Source: Sphingobacterium sp. SRCM116780 | Lineage (GTDB): Bacteria; Bacteroidota; Bacteroidia; Sphingobacteriales; Sphingobacteriaceae | Reading direction: 5' to 3' | Length of the DNA stretch: 64,000 nt | Assembly: GCF_021442025.1 (NCBI RefSeq) | Contig: NZ_CP090446.1 | Coordinates: 2,728,001-2,792,000, forward strand | In this document: one piece after another, positions 8,798-16,103 of the stretch | Numbering within the stretch: the first letter of the stretch is position 1 | Layout: each line of letters opens with the position of its first letter | Notes under the pieces: model-generated | Seen by the model: only the letters and a program-made list of their open reading frames with translations | Told to the model about the DNA's origin: nothing | The model's database searches: none | Position numbers and translations under genes: made by a program

Positions 8798-10612
8798 ATG
8801 GATAGAAATACCCTTATTGGTTTACTTCTGATGTTCGGAATCATAGCTGGTTCATTTTATTTAATGAAACCATCCGACGTAGAAATAAAGAAAGAACAAG
8901 CTCTACAGGATTCGTTAGCGCGTGTTAAAAAAGGTTTAGCACCTTTAACTGACTCGACGAAAACAAATGGACAGATCGTAACAACGCAACCAGCACAGAC
9001 TGCTGATTCTGCGACTTTAAAACTTCCTTTTGGAGCGACAAAATTTGGAACTGAGAAAATTATCACGTTAGAAAATGATAAGATCATTGCTAAAATAAGT
9101 TCTAAAGGTGGTCGTGTAAAATCTGTACAATTAAAAGGTGAGACAAATTTTAATGGTAAGCCATTACTGTTATTTGAAGGAGACGATAACAAATTTGGAT
9201 TAAAATTTAATGTTGCTGGTCAAGCGATCAATACGAACGATTTATATTTCACATCTGAAGACGCTGATGTCAAAATCACAGGTGAAGATTCAAAATCAAT
9301 CAAATTGAAATTGAATTATGGAGCTGATCAGTATATTGAATATGTTTACACTTTAAAAGGTCATGGGTACAATCTTGGACTGGATATCAATACAAAAGGT
9401 ATCCAAAATAAAATTGATCAGAAATCAATTGATTTAGATTGGGAAACTATCTTACTTCAAAAGGAACAAAACATAGCCTCTGAACGTCAGAAATCTACCA
9501 TTTATTATAAAGAAGGTGATAATGTTGATCATTTATCCGAAGCTAAGGATGAGGAAAAAGAATTGAAAGAAAAGGTAGTATGGATTGCATTTAAACAACA
9601 CTATTTTTCTAATATTCTTTCTAGCAAAACTGGCTTTACCTCCACTAAAGTTGATGTAAAATCAACAAAGGAAGAGGGTGTTATTAAGCTTTATAGCTCT
9701 ACTGCTCAGTTAGATTATGCAACACAAAGAGATAACAATTATTCTTTAAGCTTCTTTTTTGGACCGAATCAATACAAAACGTTAAAAGCTGAAGGTCATG
9801 ATTTCCATAAGATTATCAATATGGGATGGGGTCCAATGCGTTGGATCAACCAGTTCATTACGGTACCTGTATTTGATTTCTTAGATGGATTTAATATGAG
9901 TTATGGTATTGTCATCCTAATTTTAACGTTATTGTTAAAATTAGTATTGTCACCATTGACATATAAATCATATCTATCTATGGCTAAAATGCGTGTTTTA
10001 AAACCTCAGTTAGATGAAATCAAAGCTAAAGTTGGGGAAGACAATGCTGTATTGCTTCAACAGGAACAAATGAAATTGTATAAAACGGCTGGTGTAAACC
10101 CCCTTGGAGGTTGTCTTCCTTTGGTTTTGCAAATGCCATTTACAATTGCCTTTTTCTATTTCTTTCCGAATTTATTCGAATTGAGAGGCGAAAGTTTCTT
10201 GTTCATGAAGGATATGTCCACGTATGATACTTTATTTTCTTTTGCTCCAATTTTTGGTGTGTTGAATCACGTATCATTAATGTGTGTGTTGATGACTTTG
10301 ACAACATTGCTAACAACTTGGTATAATAATTCGACTTCAGGTGCTACAGGACAAATGAAATACATCGGTTATATTATGCCTTTAATTTTCTTCTTTGTCT
10401 TGAACAGCTTCCCTGCTGGTTTGAACTACTATTACTTCCTAAGTGCTATCCTAACATTCTTGACACAATTGATCATCCGCTCAATGGTTAATGATGATAA
10501 GATTTTAGCAAAATTGGAAAGCAATAAAAAGAATCCTAAAGTGCAGAAGAAATCGACTTTCCAATCTAGAATGGAAGAGGCGATGCGTCAAGCACAACAA
10601 AATAAAAAATAA
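8798..10612 (+). CDS. yidC: membrane protein insertase YidC
   Basis: YidC inserts and folds inner-membrane proteins, alone or with SecYEG. The 604 residues have the Gram-negative layout: an N-terminal helix (5-22, beginning MDRNTLIGLLLMFGIIAG), a large periplasmic domain (about 60-345), then the conserved insertase core of five helices starting MNMGWGPMRWINQFITVPVF with YGIVILILTLLLKLVLSPLTYKS. The conserved NPLGGCLP motif and the basic tail (KNPKVQKKS) are present. It is downstream of pyrG and followed by a strong terminator. Confidence 0.98.
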   Translation: MDRNTLIGLLLMFGIIAGSFYLMKPSDVEIKKEQALQDSLARVKKGLAPLTDSTKTNGQIVTTQPAQTADSATLKLPFGATKFGTEKIITLENDKIIAKISSKGGRVKSVQLKGETNFNGKPLLLFEGDDNKFGLKFNVAGQAINTNDLYFTSEDADVKITGEDSKSIKLKLNYGADQYIEYVYTLKGHGYNLGLDINTKGIQNKIDQKSIDLDWETILLQKEQNIASERQKSTIYYKEGDNVDHLSEAKDEEKELKEKVVWIAFKQHYFSNILSSKTGFTSTKVDVKSTKEEGVIKLYSSTAQLDYATQRDNNYSLSFFFGPNQYKTLKAEGHDFHKIINMGWGPMRWINQFITVPVFDFLDGFNMSYGIVILILTLLLKLVLSPLTYKSYLSMAKMRVLKPQLDEIKAKVGEDNAVLLQQEQMKLYKTAGVNPLGGCLPLVLQMPFTIAFFYFFPNLFELRGESFLFMKDMSTYDTLFSFAPIFGVLNHVSLMCVLMTLTTLLTTWYNNSTSGATGQMKYIGYIMPLIFFFVLNSFPAGLNYYYFLSAILTFLTQLIIRSMVNDDKILAKLESNKKNPKVQKKSTFQSRMEEAMRQAQQNKK

Positions 10613-10635
10613 TATATACTATAATTAAGAACTTG

Positions 10636-10672
10636 AAAAAGAGGAAATCAGCGATTGGTTTCCTCTTTTTTC
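10636..10672 (+). terminator. intrinsic terminator of pyrG-yidC
   Basis: A 12-base-pair stem of AAAAAGAGGAAA (10636-10647) with the complementary arm ending in T6 (10659-10670). Confidence 0.85.
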
Positions 10673-10746
10673 GTATGCTACTGTAGCAATCCGTTAAACA
10701 ATACGTTAGATTTAGTGTTTAACAGTTACATTAAAATAAGATAAAA

Positions 10747-11544
10747 ATGAAATTTAGCCAGACTTTAATAATAGCAACTCTTTTAGTAGGATTGAGCAGT
10801 TGCTCAATTTTCAGAAAGAAAGCAGACATGCATGATACCTCCAATACAACAAAAACAATCGAGATTACGGGTAAGAAATGGCAATTAATTGAATTAAATG
10901 GAAAAGCAATAGCTGAAAAGATAAATGGTCGTATACCATATTTGCAATTGGACGATAAAAACTACCTTGCCAATGCGGGCTGCAATACAATGGGTGGTGC
11001 GGTAAGTATTACAGGAAAAAATAAAATTAAATTTTCTCAAGGTATGTCAACGATGATGGCTTGTCCTGATCTGGATATTGAACATTCATTATCAAAAGCA
11101 CTAATCGCTGCTGATGGATATATTATAAAAGAAGGTATTTTAAACCTAAATAAAGGCGCATCTACTTCTTTAGCTAAATTCAAATTGATGCCAGAAGCAA
11201 CCACAGCAAATGCATTATCAGGAACTTGGGAATTGGACTATATATCGGGTCCTCGCATTGCTTTCAACGGTTTGTATCCAAATTCAAAACCAACCATTAC
11301 TTTTGATCTAGCGTCAAATAAAGTTTCAGGTAACGGAAGTTGCAATACTTACAATACTAATTTCAAAACTGACGATCATAAAATCAATTTTGGCCCTATC
11401 ATGTCTACAAAAATGGGGTGTGGAGGTTCTGGAGAACAGGTTTACTTCAGTACTTTGGAAAAAATTAATACCTATAGTGTTGACGGGCAAACACTAACGT
11501 TCATTATGGGTGATATTGCGATGATGCGTTTTCATAAAAAATAG
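10747..11544 (+). CDS. lipoprotein with two META domains (HslJ-like)
   Basis: The lipobox GLSSC puts the lipidated cysteine at residue 19. Two META/HslJ domains follow (about 40-145 and 150-262). Each has the pattern W.L..(L/I)NG, a NAGCNTMGG / GNGSCNTYN strand and a late MMACPDLDIEHSL or TKMGCGG motif. META-domain proteins are linked to heat-shock and antibiotic stress in E. coli (HslJ), with unknown biochemistry. It is probably in the outer membrane facing the periplasm. It is monocistronic. Confidence 0.85.
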   Translation: MKFSQTLIIATLLVGLSSCSIFRKKADMHDTSNTTKTIEITGKKWQLIELNGKAIAEKINGRIPYLQLDDKNYLANAGCNTMGGAVSITGKNKIKFSQGMSTMMACPDLDIEHSLSKALIAADGYIIKEGILNLNKGASTSLAKFKLMPEATTANALSGTWELDYISGPRIAFNGLYPNSKPTITFDLASNKVSGNGSCNTYNTNFKTDDHKINFGPIMSTKMGCGGSGEQVYFSTLEKINTYSVDGQTLTFIMGDIAMMRFHKK

Positions 11545-11557
11545 GGATTAATTTAAT

Positions 11558-11605
11558 ACCATAAAAAAAGGATTCCAAATCAATTTGGAATCCTTTTTTT
11601 ATGGT
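11558..11605. terminator. bidirectional terminator, 23-bp perfect inverted repeat
   Basis: Bases 11558-11580 and 11583-11605 are exact reverse complements with A and T tracts on both sides. It separates the convergent META lipoprotein and acyl-CoA dehydrogenase genes and can end both transcripts. Confidence 0.9.
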
Positions 11606-11620
11606 TAGTCAATGACCTTT

Positions 11621-12970
11621 TTAGACAAAGGCACTAAAACCTGTTATGCTTCTACCCACAATTAAAGAATTGATTTCTTTCGTGCCTTCGTATGAATAAA
11701 TAGCTTCAGCATCAGCTAAGAACCGGGCAACATTATATTCCAACAAGATTCCATTCCCTCCCATTACTTCACGTGCTTTAGAGACGATATCCCGTGTACG
11801 TAATGAACAAAACACTTTTGCCAAAGAGGCATGTTCATCTTTCAATTCACCATTATCCTGAAGTTCAGATAACCGATACACCAGCGTCTGCATAGCCGTT
11901 AAATTAGATAACATTTCCACCAGGTGGTTTTGGATCAACTGAAAAGCAGCAATTGGTTTTCCAAATTGCTTCCGTTTTCTTGTATAATCTAGCGCATTTT
12001 CATAGGCTCCTCGCGCACAACCTACTGCCATCCATGCGACACCTGCCCTAGTCATTTGCAAAACCTTTGCCGTGTCTTTAAAACTATTTGCATTTTGTAA
12101 ACGATCTGATTCTGGAATTAAGCAATCTGTTAATGTGATTAATCCATTTTGAACAATCCGCAAAGCCATCTTCCCTTTTATTTTTTCTACTTTAAAAGCA
12201 GGATTATCTTTACGAACAATAAAACCCTTTACTTCTCCATCATCTAAATCTCTTGCCCAAATAATCGTGATATCAGAAAAGGTTGAATTTCCAATCCATT
12301 TCTTTTGGCCATTAAGCACCCATCCCTCATCTGTTTTTTTGCATGTCGTGGTCAATCCCCCTGCTGCACCAGATCCTACCTCGGGCTCCGTAAGACCAAA
12401 AGCTCCTATAACTTTCATCTGTTGCATACGCGGCAGCCATTCTTCTTTTTGAGCATCAGAACCACAAATATAAATTGAGCCCATAGCCAAACCACTTTGA
12501 ACACCAAAAAATGTTGCGATAGAGGCATCAACTCGCGCTATTTCAGCTGCAATTACCCCCTCCATTAGGGAACTTCCTCCAGCACATCCATAACCATCAT
12601 AGGTGTAACCACAAATATTTAAAGCAGCAAATTTTTCTATAATTTCAAAGGGAAACTCATCTTTCAACCAATAACTATTAACTAAGGGGCTAATTTCCTT
12701 TTCCATAAAATCGCGAACTTTCAACTGAATAGCTCTATCTTCTGTTGATAGTTTAGCATCAATATTATAAAAATCACCATTAATGGGAGGGAGTTCTCTT
12801 TTTTTACTTTCTCCTGAAAGCAGTTTCATCACTCCTTTTAATTGATTATCATCCATTTTTGATACAGCATCCAATACTTGACCCAAATCAACCTTTTGAG
12901 AAATCTGTTGCAACTTCTCCAAATCGACTGTTTTTATTAGATCCAATATGCCTTTCATTTTATCAAACAT
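11621..12970 (-). CDS. acyl-CoA dehydrogenase, glutaryl-CoA dehydrogenase-like, with N-terminal extension
   Basis: This flavoprotein oxidises an acyl-CoA thioester. Residues about 75-449 are an acyl-CoA dehydrogenase: FGLTEPEVGS, WIGNSTFSD, ARKR-type YTRKRKQFGKPI and a C-terminal SYEGTKEINSLIVGRSITGF block closely resembling glutaryl-CoA dehydrogenases, with the catalytic base Glu428 in YEGT. The first 60 residues (MFDKMKGILDLIKTVDLEKL...) are a helical extension not usual in the family. AAAGGAGA just upstream of the ATG is a rare Shine-Dalgarno site for this genome. No electron transfer flavoprotein gene is adjacent. Glutaryl specificity is inferred only. Confidence 0.88.
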   Translation of the reverse strand: MFDKMKGILDLIKTVDLEKLQQISQKVDLGQVLDAVSKMDDNQLKGVMKLLSGESKKRELPPINGDFYNIDAKLSTEDRAIQLKVRDFMEKEISPLVNSYWLKDEFPFEIIEKFAALNICGYTYDGYGCAGGSSLMEGVIAAEIARVDASIATFFGVQSGLAMGSIYICGSDAQKEEWLPRMQQMKVIGAFGLTEPEVGSGAAGGLTTTCKKTDEGWVLNGQKKWIGNSTFSDITIIWARDLDDGEVKGFIVRKDNPAFKVEKIKGKMALRIVQNGLITLTDCLIPESDRLQNANSFKDTAKVLQMTRAGVAWMAVGCARGAYENALDYTRKRKQFGKPIAAFQLIQNHLVEMLSNLTAMQTLVYRLSELQDNGELKDEHASLAKVFCSLRTRDIVSKAREVMGGNGILLEYNVARFLADAEAIYSYEGTKEINSLIVGRSITGFSAFV

Positions 12971-13059
12971 AATCTCCTTTTTTAGTTAATACCTATCTCT
13001 TGTATGATCAATATACAGTATTTATGGCAGAAAGTTTTTGTTATTTGAGATAAAAACGC

Positions 13060-13094
13060 TCAGATTTACAAAAAAATAAATTTTATAAATCTGA
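13060..13094. repeat. 9-bp inverted repeat in the divergent intergenic region
   Basis: TCAGATTTA (13060-13068) and TAAATCTGA (13086-13094) are exact complements 17 bases apart, between the divergent acyl-CoA dehydrogenase and small lipoprotein genes. It is a possible operator; its role is unknown. Confidence 0.4.
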
Positions 13095-13140
13095 AAATCA
13101 GCATATTAAAATTATTTTAAAAAAAATAACATTTTGTAGG

Positions 13141-13162
13141 TTACCTTTTTCCTTTAAGGGTA
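13141..13162 (+). promoter_or_regulatory. conserved dyad upstream of lipoprotein copy 1
   Basis: TTACCTT (13141-13147) and AAGGGTA (13156-13162) form a short dyad 49 bases before the ATG. The same dyad sits before the paralogue at 13509-13530. No TAnnTTTG is seen nearby, so this may be a site for an alternative sigma factor or regulator. Confidence 0.45.
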
Positions 13163-13210
13163 TTAATGATAAATAAACAATTTTGTTTCAATTAATTTAG
13201 AAAAATCAAA

Positions 13211-13432
13211 ATGAAAAATTCATTAAAATTCGCTTTCTTAGGATTAGCTTTAACTGTAGCTTTCGCTTCTTGTGGTGGTGCTGAAACTAAAACTAATGCT
13301 GCTGCTGATTCAGCTGCTGCTTTAGTTGATTCTGCTGCTACTGTATTAGATTCAGCTGCTAACAAAGTTGACTCTGCTGCTGCAAAAGTTGATTCTGCTG
13401 CTGCGAAAGTTGATTCAGCAGTTACTAAATAA
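13211..13432 (+). CDS. small heptad-repeat lipoprotein, copy 1
   Basis: The 73-residue protein has a lipoprotein signal peptide (lipobox AFASC, Cys21) followed by a short linker and six heptads of the form DSAAxxV, giving a continuous amphipathic alpha helix rich in Ala, Asp and Val. No other domain is present. The layout (lipid anchor plus heptad helix) recalls Lpp-type and entericidin-like surface lipoproteins, but there is no C-terminal Tyr/Arg/Lys anchor like that of Lpp. It is followed by its own terminator and then by a close paralogue. Function unknown. Confidence 0.8.
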   Translation: MKNSLKFAFLGLALTVAFASCGGAETKTNAAADSAAALVDSAATVLDSAANKVDSAAAKVDSAAAKVDSAVTK

Positions 13433-13454
13433 TTTTAGTACTGTTTAAAGAATA

Positions 13455-13490
13455 AAAGCTTGCATTGTTATGATGCAAGCTTTCTTCAAA
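13455..13490 (+). terminator. terminator of lipoprotein copy 1
   Basis: The stem AAAGCTTGCAT (13455-13465) pairs with ATGCAAGCTTT (13473-13483); the following tract is interrupted (CTTC), so strength is uncertain. Confidence 0.65.
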
Positions 13491-13508
13491 AAAAATAAAA
13501 TAAATGGG

Positions 13509-13530
13509 TTACCTTTTCTTATTTAAGGTA
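13509..13530 (+). promoter_or_regulatory. conserved dyad upstream of lipoprotein copy 2
   Basis: TTACCTT (13509-13515) and AAGGTA (13525-13530) repeat the element found before copy 1 at nearly the same distance from the ATG. The intervening bases differ, so the dyad seems to be what is conserved. Confidence 0.45.
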
Positions 13531-13578
13531 TAAACATATATAAATAAAGAAATTTAATAAAATTAAAAAAATATCAAA

Positions 13579-13797
13579 ATGAAAAATTCATTCAAATTCG
13601 CTTTCTTAGGATTAGCTTTAACTGTAGCTTTCGCTTCTTGTAATGGTACTGCAAACAAAACAGAAACTGCTACTGATTCAGCTGCTGTTGACTCAGCTAA
13701 AACTGTTATTGATTCAGCTAATGTTGCTATTGACTCAGCTAAAGCTGTTGTTGATTCAGCTAAAGTTGCTATTGATTCAGCAAAAGCTGCTCACTAA
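13579..13797 (+). CDS. small heptad-repeat lipoprotein, copy 2
   Basis: The 72-residue paralogue has an almost identical signal peptide (MKNSFKFAFLGLALTVAFAS, then Cys21) but a diverged tail: one 5-residue unit and five heptads of the form DSAKxxI/V. The hydrophobic and acidic heptad positions are kept while the variable positions differ, which suggests selection on the helix rather than recent copying of the whole gene. Lys is more frequent than in copy 1. Function unknown. Confidence 0.8.
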   Translation: MKNSFKFAFLGLALTVAFASCNGTANKTETATDSAAVDSAKTVIDSANVAIDSAKAVVDSAKVAIDSAKAAH

Positions 13798-13824
13798 TTT
13801 CAGGGAACTGATTTTAAAAATATT

Positions 13825-13855
13825 AAAAGCTCCACATGATGTGGGGCTTTTTTTT
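13825..13855 (+). terminator. terminator of lipoprotein copy 2
   Basis: The stem AAAGCTCCACA with TGTGGGGCTTT (one G-U pair) is followed by eight or more T. Confidence 0.8.
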
Positions 13856-13876
13856 GTTATATACCTCTGATTTAAA

Positions 13877-13907
13877 TTGATAAGCTCCTATCAATTTTTT
13901 ACCTTTG
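13877..13907 (+). promoter_or_regulatory. purB promoter with overlapping dyad
   Basis: TTG (13877-13879), 20 bases and TACCTTTG (13900-13907) match the Bacteroidota consensus well. ATTGATA (13876-13882) and TATCAAT (13889-13895) form a perfect 7-base dyad that includes the -33 TTG, a plausible operator. The purB ATG lies only 18 bases after the -7 element. Confidence 0.7.
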
Positions 13908-13925
13908 CACAAACAAAAAAGTATT

Positions 13926-15275
13926 ATGGCCTTATCATCACTTACCGCCGTATCTCCAGTAGACGGTCGTTATCATAACGCAACACAAGAATTAGCAGCT
14001 TATTTTTCTGAATTTGCCTTAATTAAATACCGTGTATTAGTAGAAGTAGAGTATTTTATTGCTCTTTCTGAATCGGGGATTGAACAATTGAATCATTTTG
14101 ATGGTTCTTTGAACGAAAAACTACGTGATCTATATAGAAACTTTACAGAAGAAGATGCAACTTGGATTAAGAATACAGAGAAAGTAACGAATCATGATGT
14201 AAAAGCTGTTGAATACTTTTTGAAAGATCGATTTGAAAAACTAGGTCTCCATGACTCTTTAGAATTCATCCATTTTGGTTTAACTTCTCAGGACATCAAT
14301 AACACCGCTATTCCTTATTCTTGGAAGGATGCTATAAAAAATGTCTATACACCAGCAATCAATGAATTGGTTCAAGAATTAACATCGTTATCTCAGAATT
14401 GGTCACATGTATCCATGTTAGCACGTACACATGGACAACCAGCCTCTCCGACTCGACTAGGTAAAGAGATAAAAGTTTTTGTTGAACGTATTGAACGTCA
14501 ATTGGAACAATTATCTGCTGTACCATACTCAGCAAAATTTGGTGGTGCTACTGGAAACTTCAATGCGCATCACGTTGCTTATCCACAAACAGATTGGGTA
14601 GCTTTTGGAAATAAATTTGTCAATGAATCATTAGGTTTGAGTCGTTCACAAACGACTACACAAATCGAACATTATGATAATTTTGCAGCGAGTTGTGATG
14701 CTTTCAAACGCATTAACAATATTATCATCGATCTATGTCGTGATATTTGGACTTATGTATCCATGGAATATTTTAAGCAAAAAATTACTGCTGGTCAAAT
14801 TGGATCATCGGCAATGCCGCATAAAGTAAACCCAATTGATTTTGAAAATGCGGAAGGTAATTTAGGAATTGCGAATGCTATTTTTGAACACTTAGCAGCA
14901 AAATTACCTATTTCTCGTCTGCAACGTGATTTAACAGATTCAACCGTTTTACGTAATATTGGTGTTCCATTTGCACATACGTTAATTGCTATTAAATCTA
15001 CATTAAGAGGTTTACGTAAATTGATCTTAAATGAAAATGCTTTGCAAGCTGATTTAAATAATAACTGGGCTGTAGTTGCAGAAGCTATTCAAACTATTTT
15101 GAGACGCGAAGGTTATCCAAAACCATATGAAGCGTTGAAAGATTTGACGCGGACAAACACACATGTGACAGCAGAAACAATTGCAGTATTTGTTGATGGT
15201 TTAAATGTTACAGAAGAAGTAAAGGCAGAATTAAAATTGATCAGTCCTTCTAGCTATACGGGTGTTAGTCTATAA
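13926..15275 (+). CDS. purB: adenylosuccinate lyase
   Basis: It splits SAICAR and adenylosuccinate, releasing fumarate, in purine synthesis. The 449-residue protein belongs to the fumarase/aspartase superfamily, with the signature loop GSSAMPHKVNPIDFEN near residue 295 and the conserved ARTHGQPASPTRLGKE near 170. The upstream in-frame TTG at 13905 lies inside the -7 element and is rejected; the ATG at 13926 begins MALSSLTAVSPVDGRY, typical of PurB. It is monocistronic or continues weakly into the Nfu gene 73 bases on. Confidence 0.97.
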   Translation: MALSSLTAVSPVDGRYHNATQELAAYFSEFALIKYRVLVEVEYFIALSESGIEQLNHFDGSLNEKLRDLYRNFTEEDATWIKNTEKVTNHDVKAVEYFLKDRFEKLGLHDSLEFIHFGLTSQDINNTAIPYSWKDAIKNVYTPAINELVQELTSLSQNWSHVSMLARTHGQPASPTRLGKEIKVFVERIERQLEQLSAVPYSAKFGGATGNFNAHHVAYPQTDWVAFGNKFVNESLGLSRSQTTTQIEHYDNFAASCDAFKRINNIIIDLCRDIWTYVSMEYFKQKITAGQIGSSAMPHKVNPIDFENAEGNLGIANAIFEHLAAKLPISRLQRDLTDSTVLRNIGVPFAHTLIAIKSTLRGLRKLILNENALQADLNNNWAVVAEAIQTILRREGYPKPYEALKDLTRTNTHVTAETIAVFVDGLNVTEEVKAELKLISPSSYTGVSL

Positions 15276-15348
15276 GCTTTTACGCTTTAATGACGAACTT
15301 CACTTTATATTTAGCTTATATTTGTTTTTCAAATAGACACAGATTAAT

Positions 15349-15903
15349 ATGGCAACAATAAACGTATATACAGAATCTACTCCAAATCCAGCTACAATGA
15401 AATTTTTGGTCAATAAGCTATTGATCAATGGTAGTTTGGATTATCCAGATAAAGAGAAAGCACAAGAATCAGTTTTTGCAAAGGAATTATTTAAATTCAA
15501 CTTTGTAAACGGTGTATTTTTTGCTAGTAATTTCGTCACCATTACGAAGACTGAAGATGCTGAATGGAGTGATATCGAAACGCTTTTAAAAGATTTTGTA
15601 AAAGGTGCTGTGGAGTCAGAACTTGCTGTAAAACCAATTGAACATACAGAAGATGTAAACTTTGAAGGTTCGGAGGTAGAGATTAAAATCCAACAAGTAT
15701 TACATGATTACGTACGTCCTGCTGTAGAACAAGACGGTGGAGCGATTGCTTATAAATCTTTCAATGAAGGTGTTGTGACAGTAGAATTACGTGGATCATG
15801 CAGTGGCTGCCCTTCTTCTACCATCACGTTAAAATCTGGAATTGAAGGTTTATTAAAACGTATGGTTCCTGAAGTTGAAGAAGTTGTAGCTGAAGCGATG
15901 TAA
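15349..15903 (+). CDS. Nfu-type iron-sulfur scaffold protein (NifU family)
   Basis: It carries an Fe-S cluster to client proteins. The 184 residues have an N-terminal Nfu_N domain (about 1-88, TESTPNPATMKFL) and a C-terminal NifU-like domain (about 105-184) with RPAVEQDGGAI and the cluster-binding pair Cys151-x-x-Cys154 in GSCSGCPSS. This two-domain layout is that of eukaryotic NFU1 and bacterial homologues. It lies downstream of purB with its own ATG and no clear promoter. Confidence 0.93.
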   Translation: MATINVYTESTPNPATMKFLVNKLLINGSLDYPDKEKAQESVFAKELFKFNFVNGVFFASNFVTITKTEDAEWSDIETLLKDFVKGAVESELAVKPIEHTEDVNFEGSEVEIKIQQVLHDYVRPAVEQDGGAIAYKSFNEGVVTVELRGSCSGCPSSTITLKSGIEGLLKRMVPEVEEVVAEAM

Positions 15904-15922
15904 GTCTATACATAGAGATTAT

Positions 15923-15960
15923 AAAAGAAAAGCCGTTCTAAATGAACGGCTTTTCTTTTG
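15923..15960 (+). terminator. terminator of the Nfu gene
   Basis: A 16-base-pair perfect stem (15923-15938 with 15944-15959), GC-rich in the centre, ends in a T-rich arm. Confidence 0.85.
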
Positions 15961-16103
15961 CAACGTATTTTTCCCATTGTGGATAAATTATCTTTTAATA
16001 ACAAAGGCTATACAATACTGCCAACTTATTGCTACAACATGACAATTTTTATAAGTCCCATTGGCAAAAACATTCCGTAGATTCTATTGTTACACCAGCT
16101 ATT

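Noticed and set aside
13643..13870. 75-codon ORF with Leu/Ile/Gln repeats
   Set aside because: It is the shifted frame of the heptad-repeat lipoprotein copy 2 and only reflects the repeated GATTCAGCT codons.
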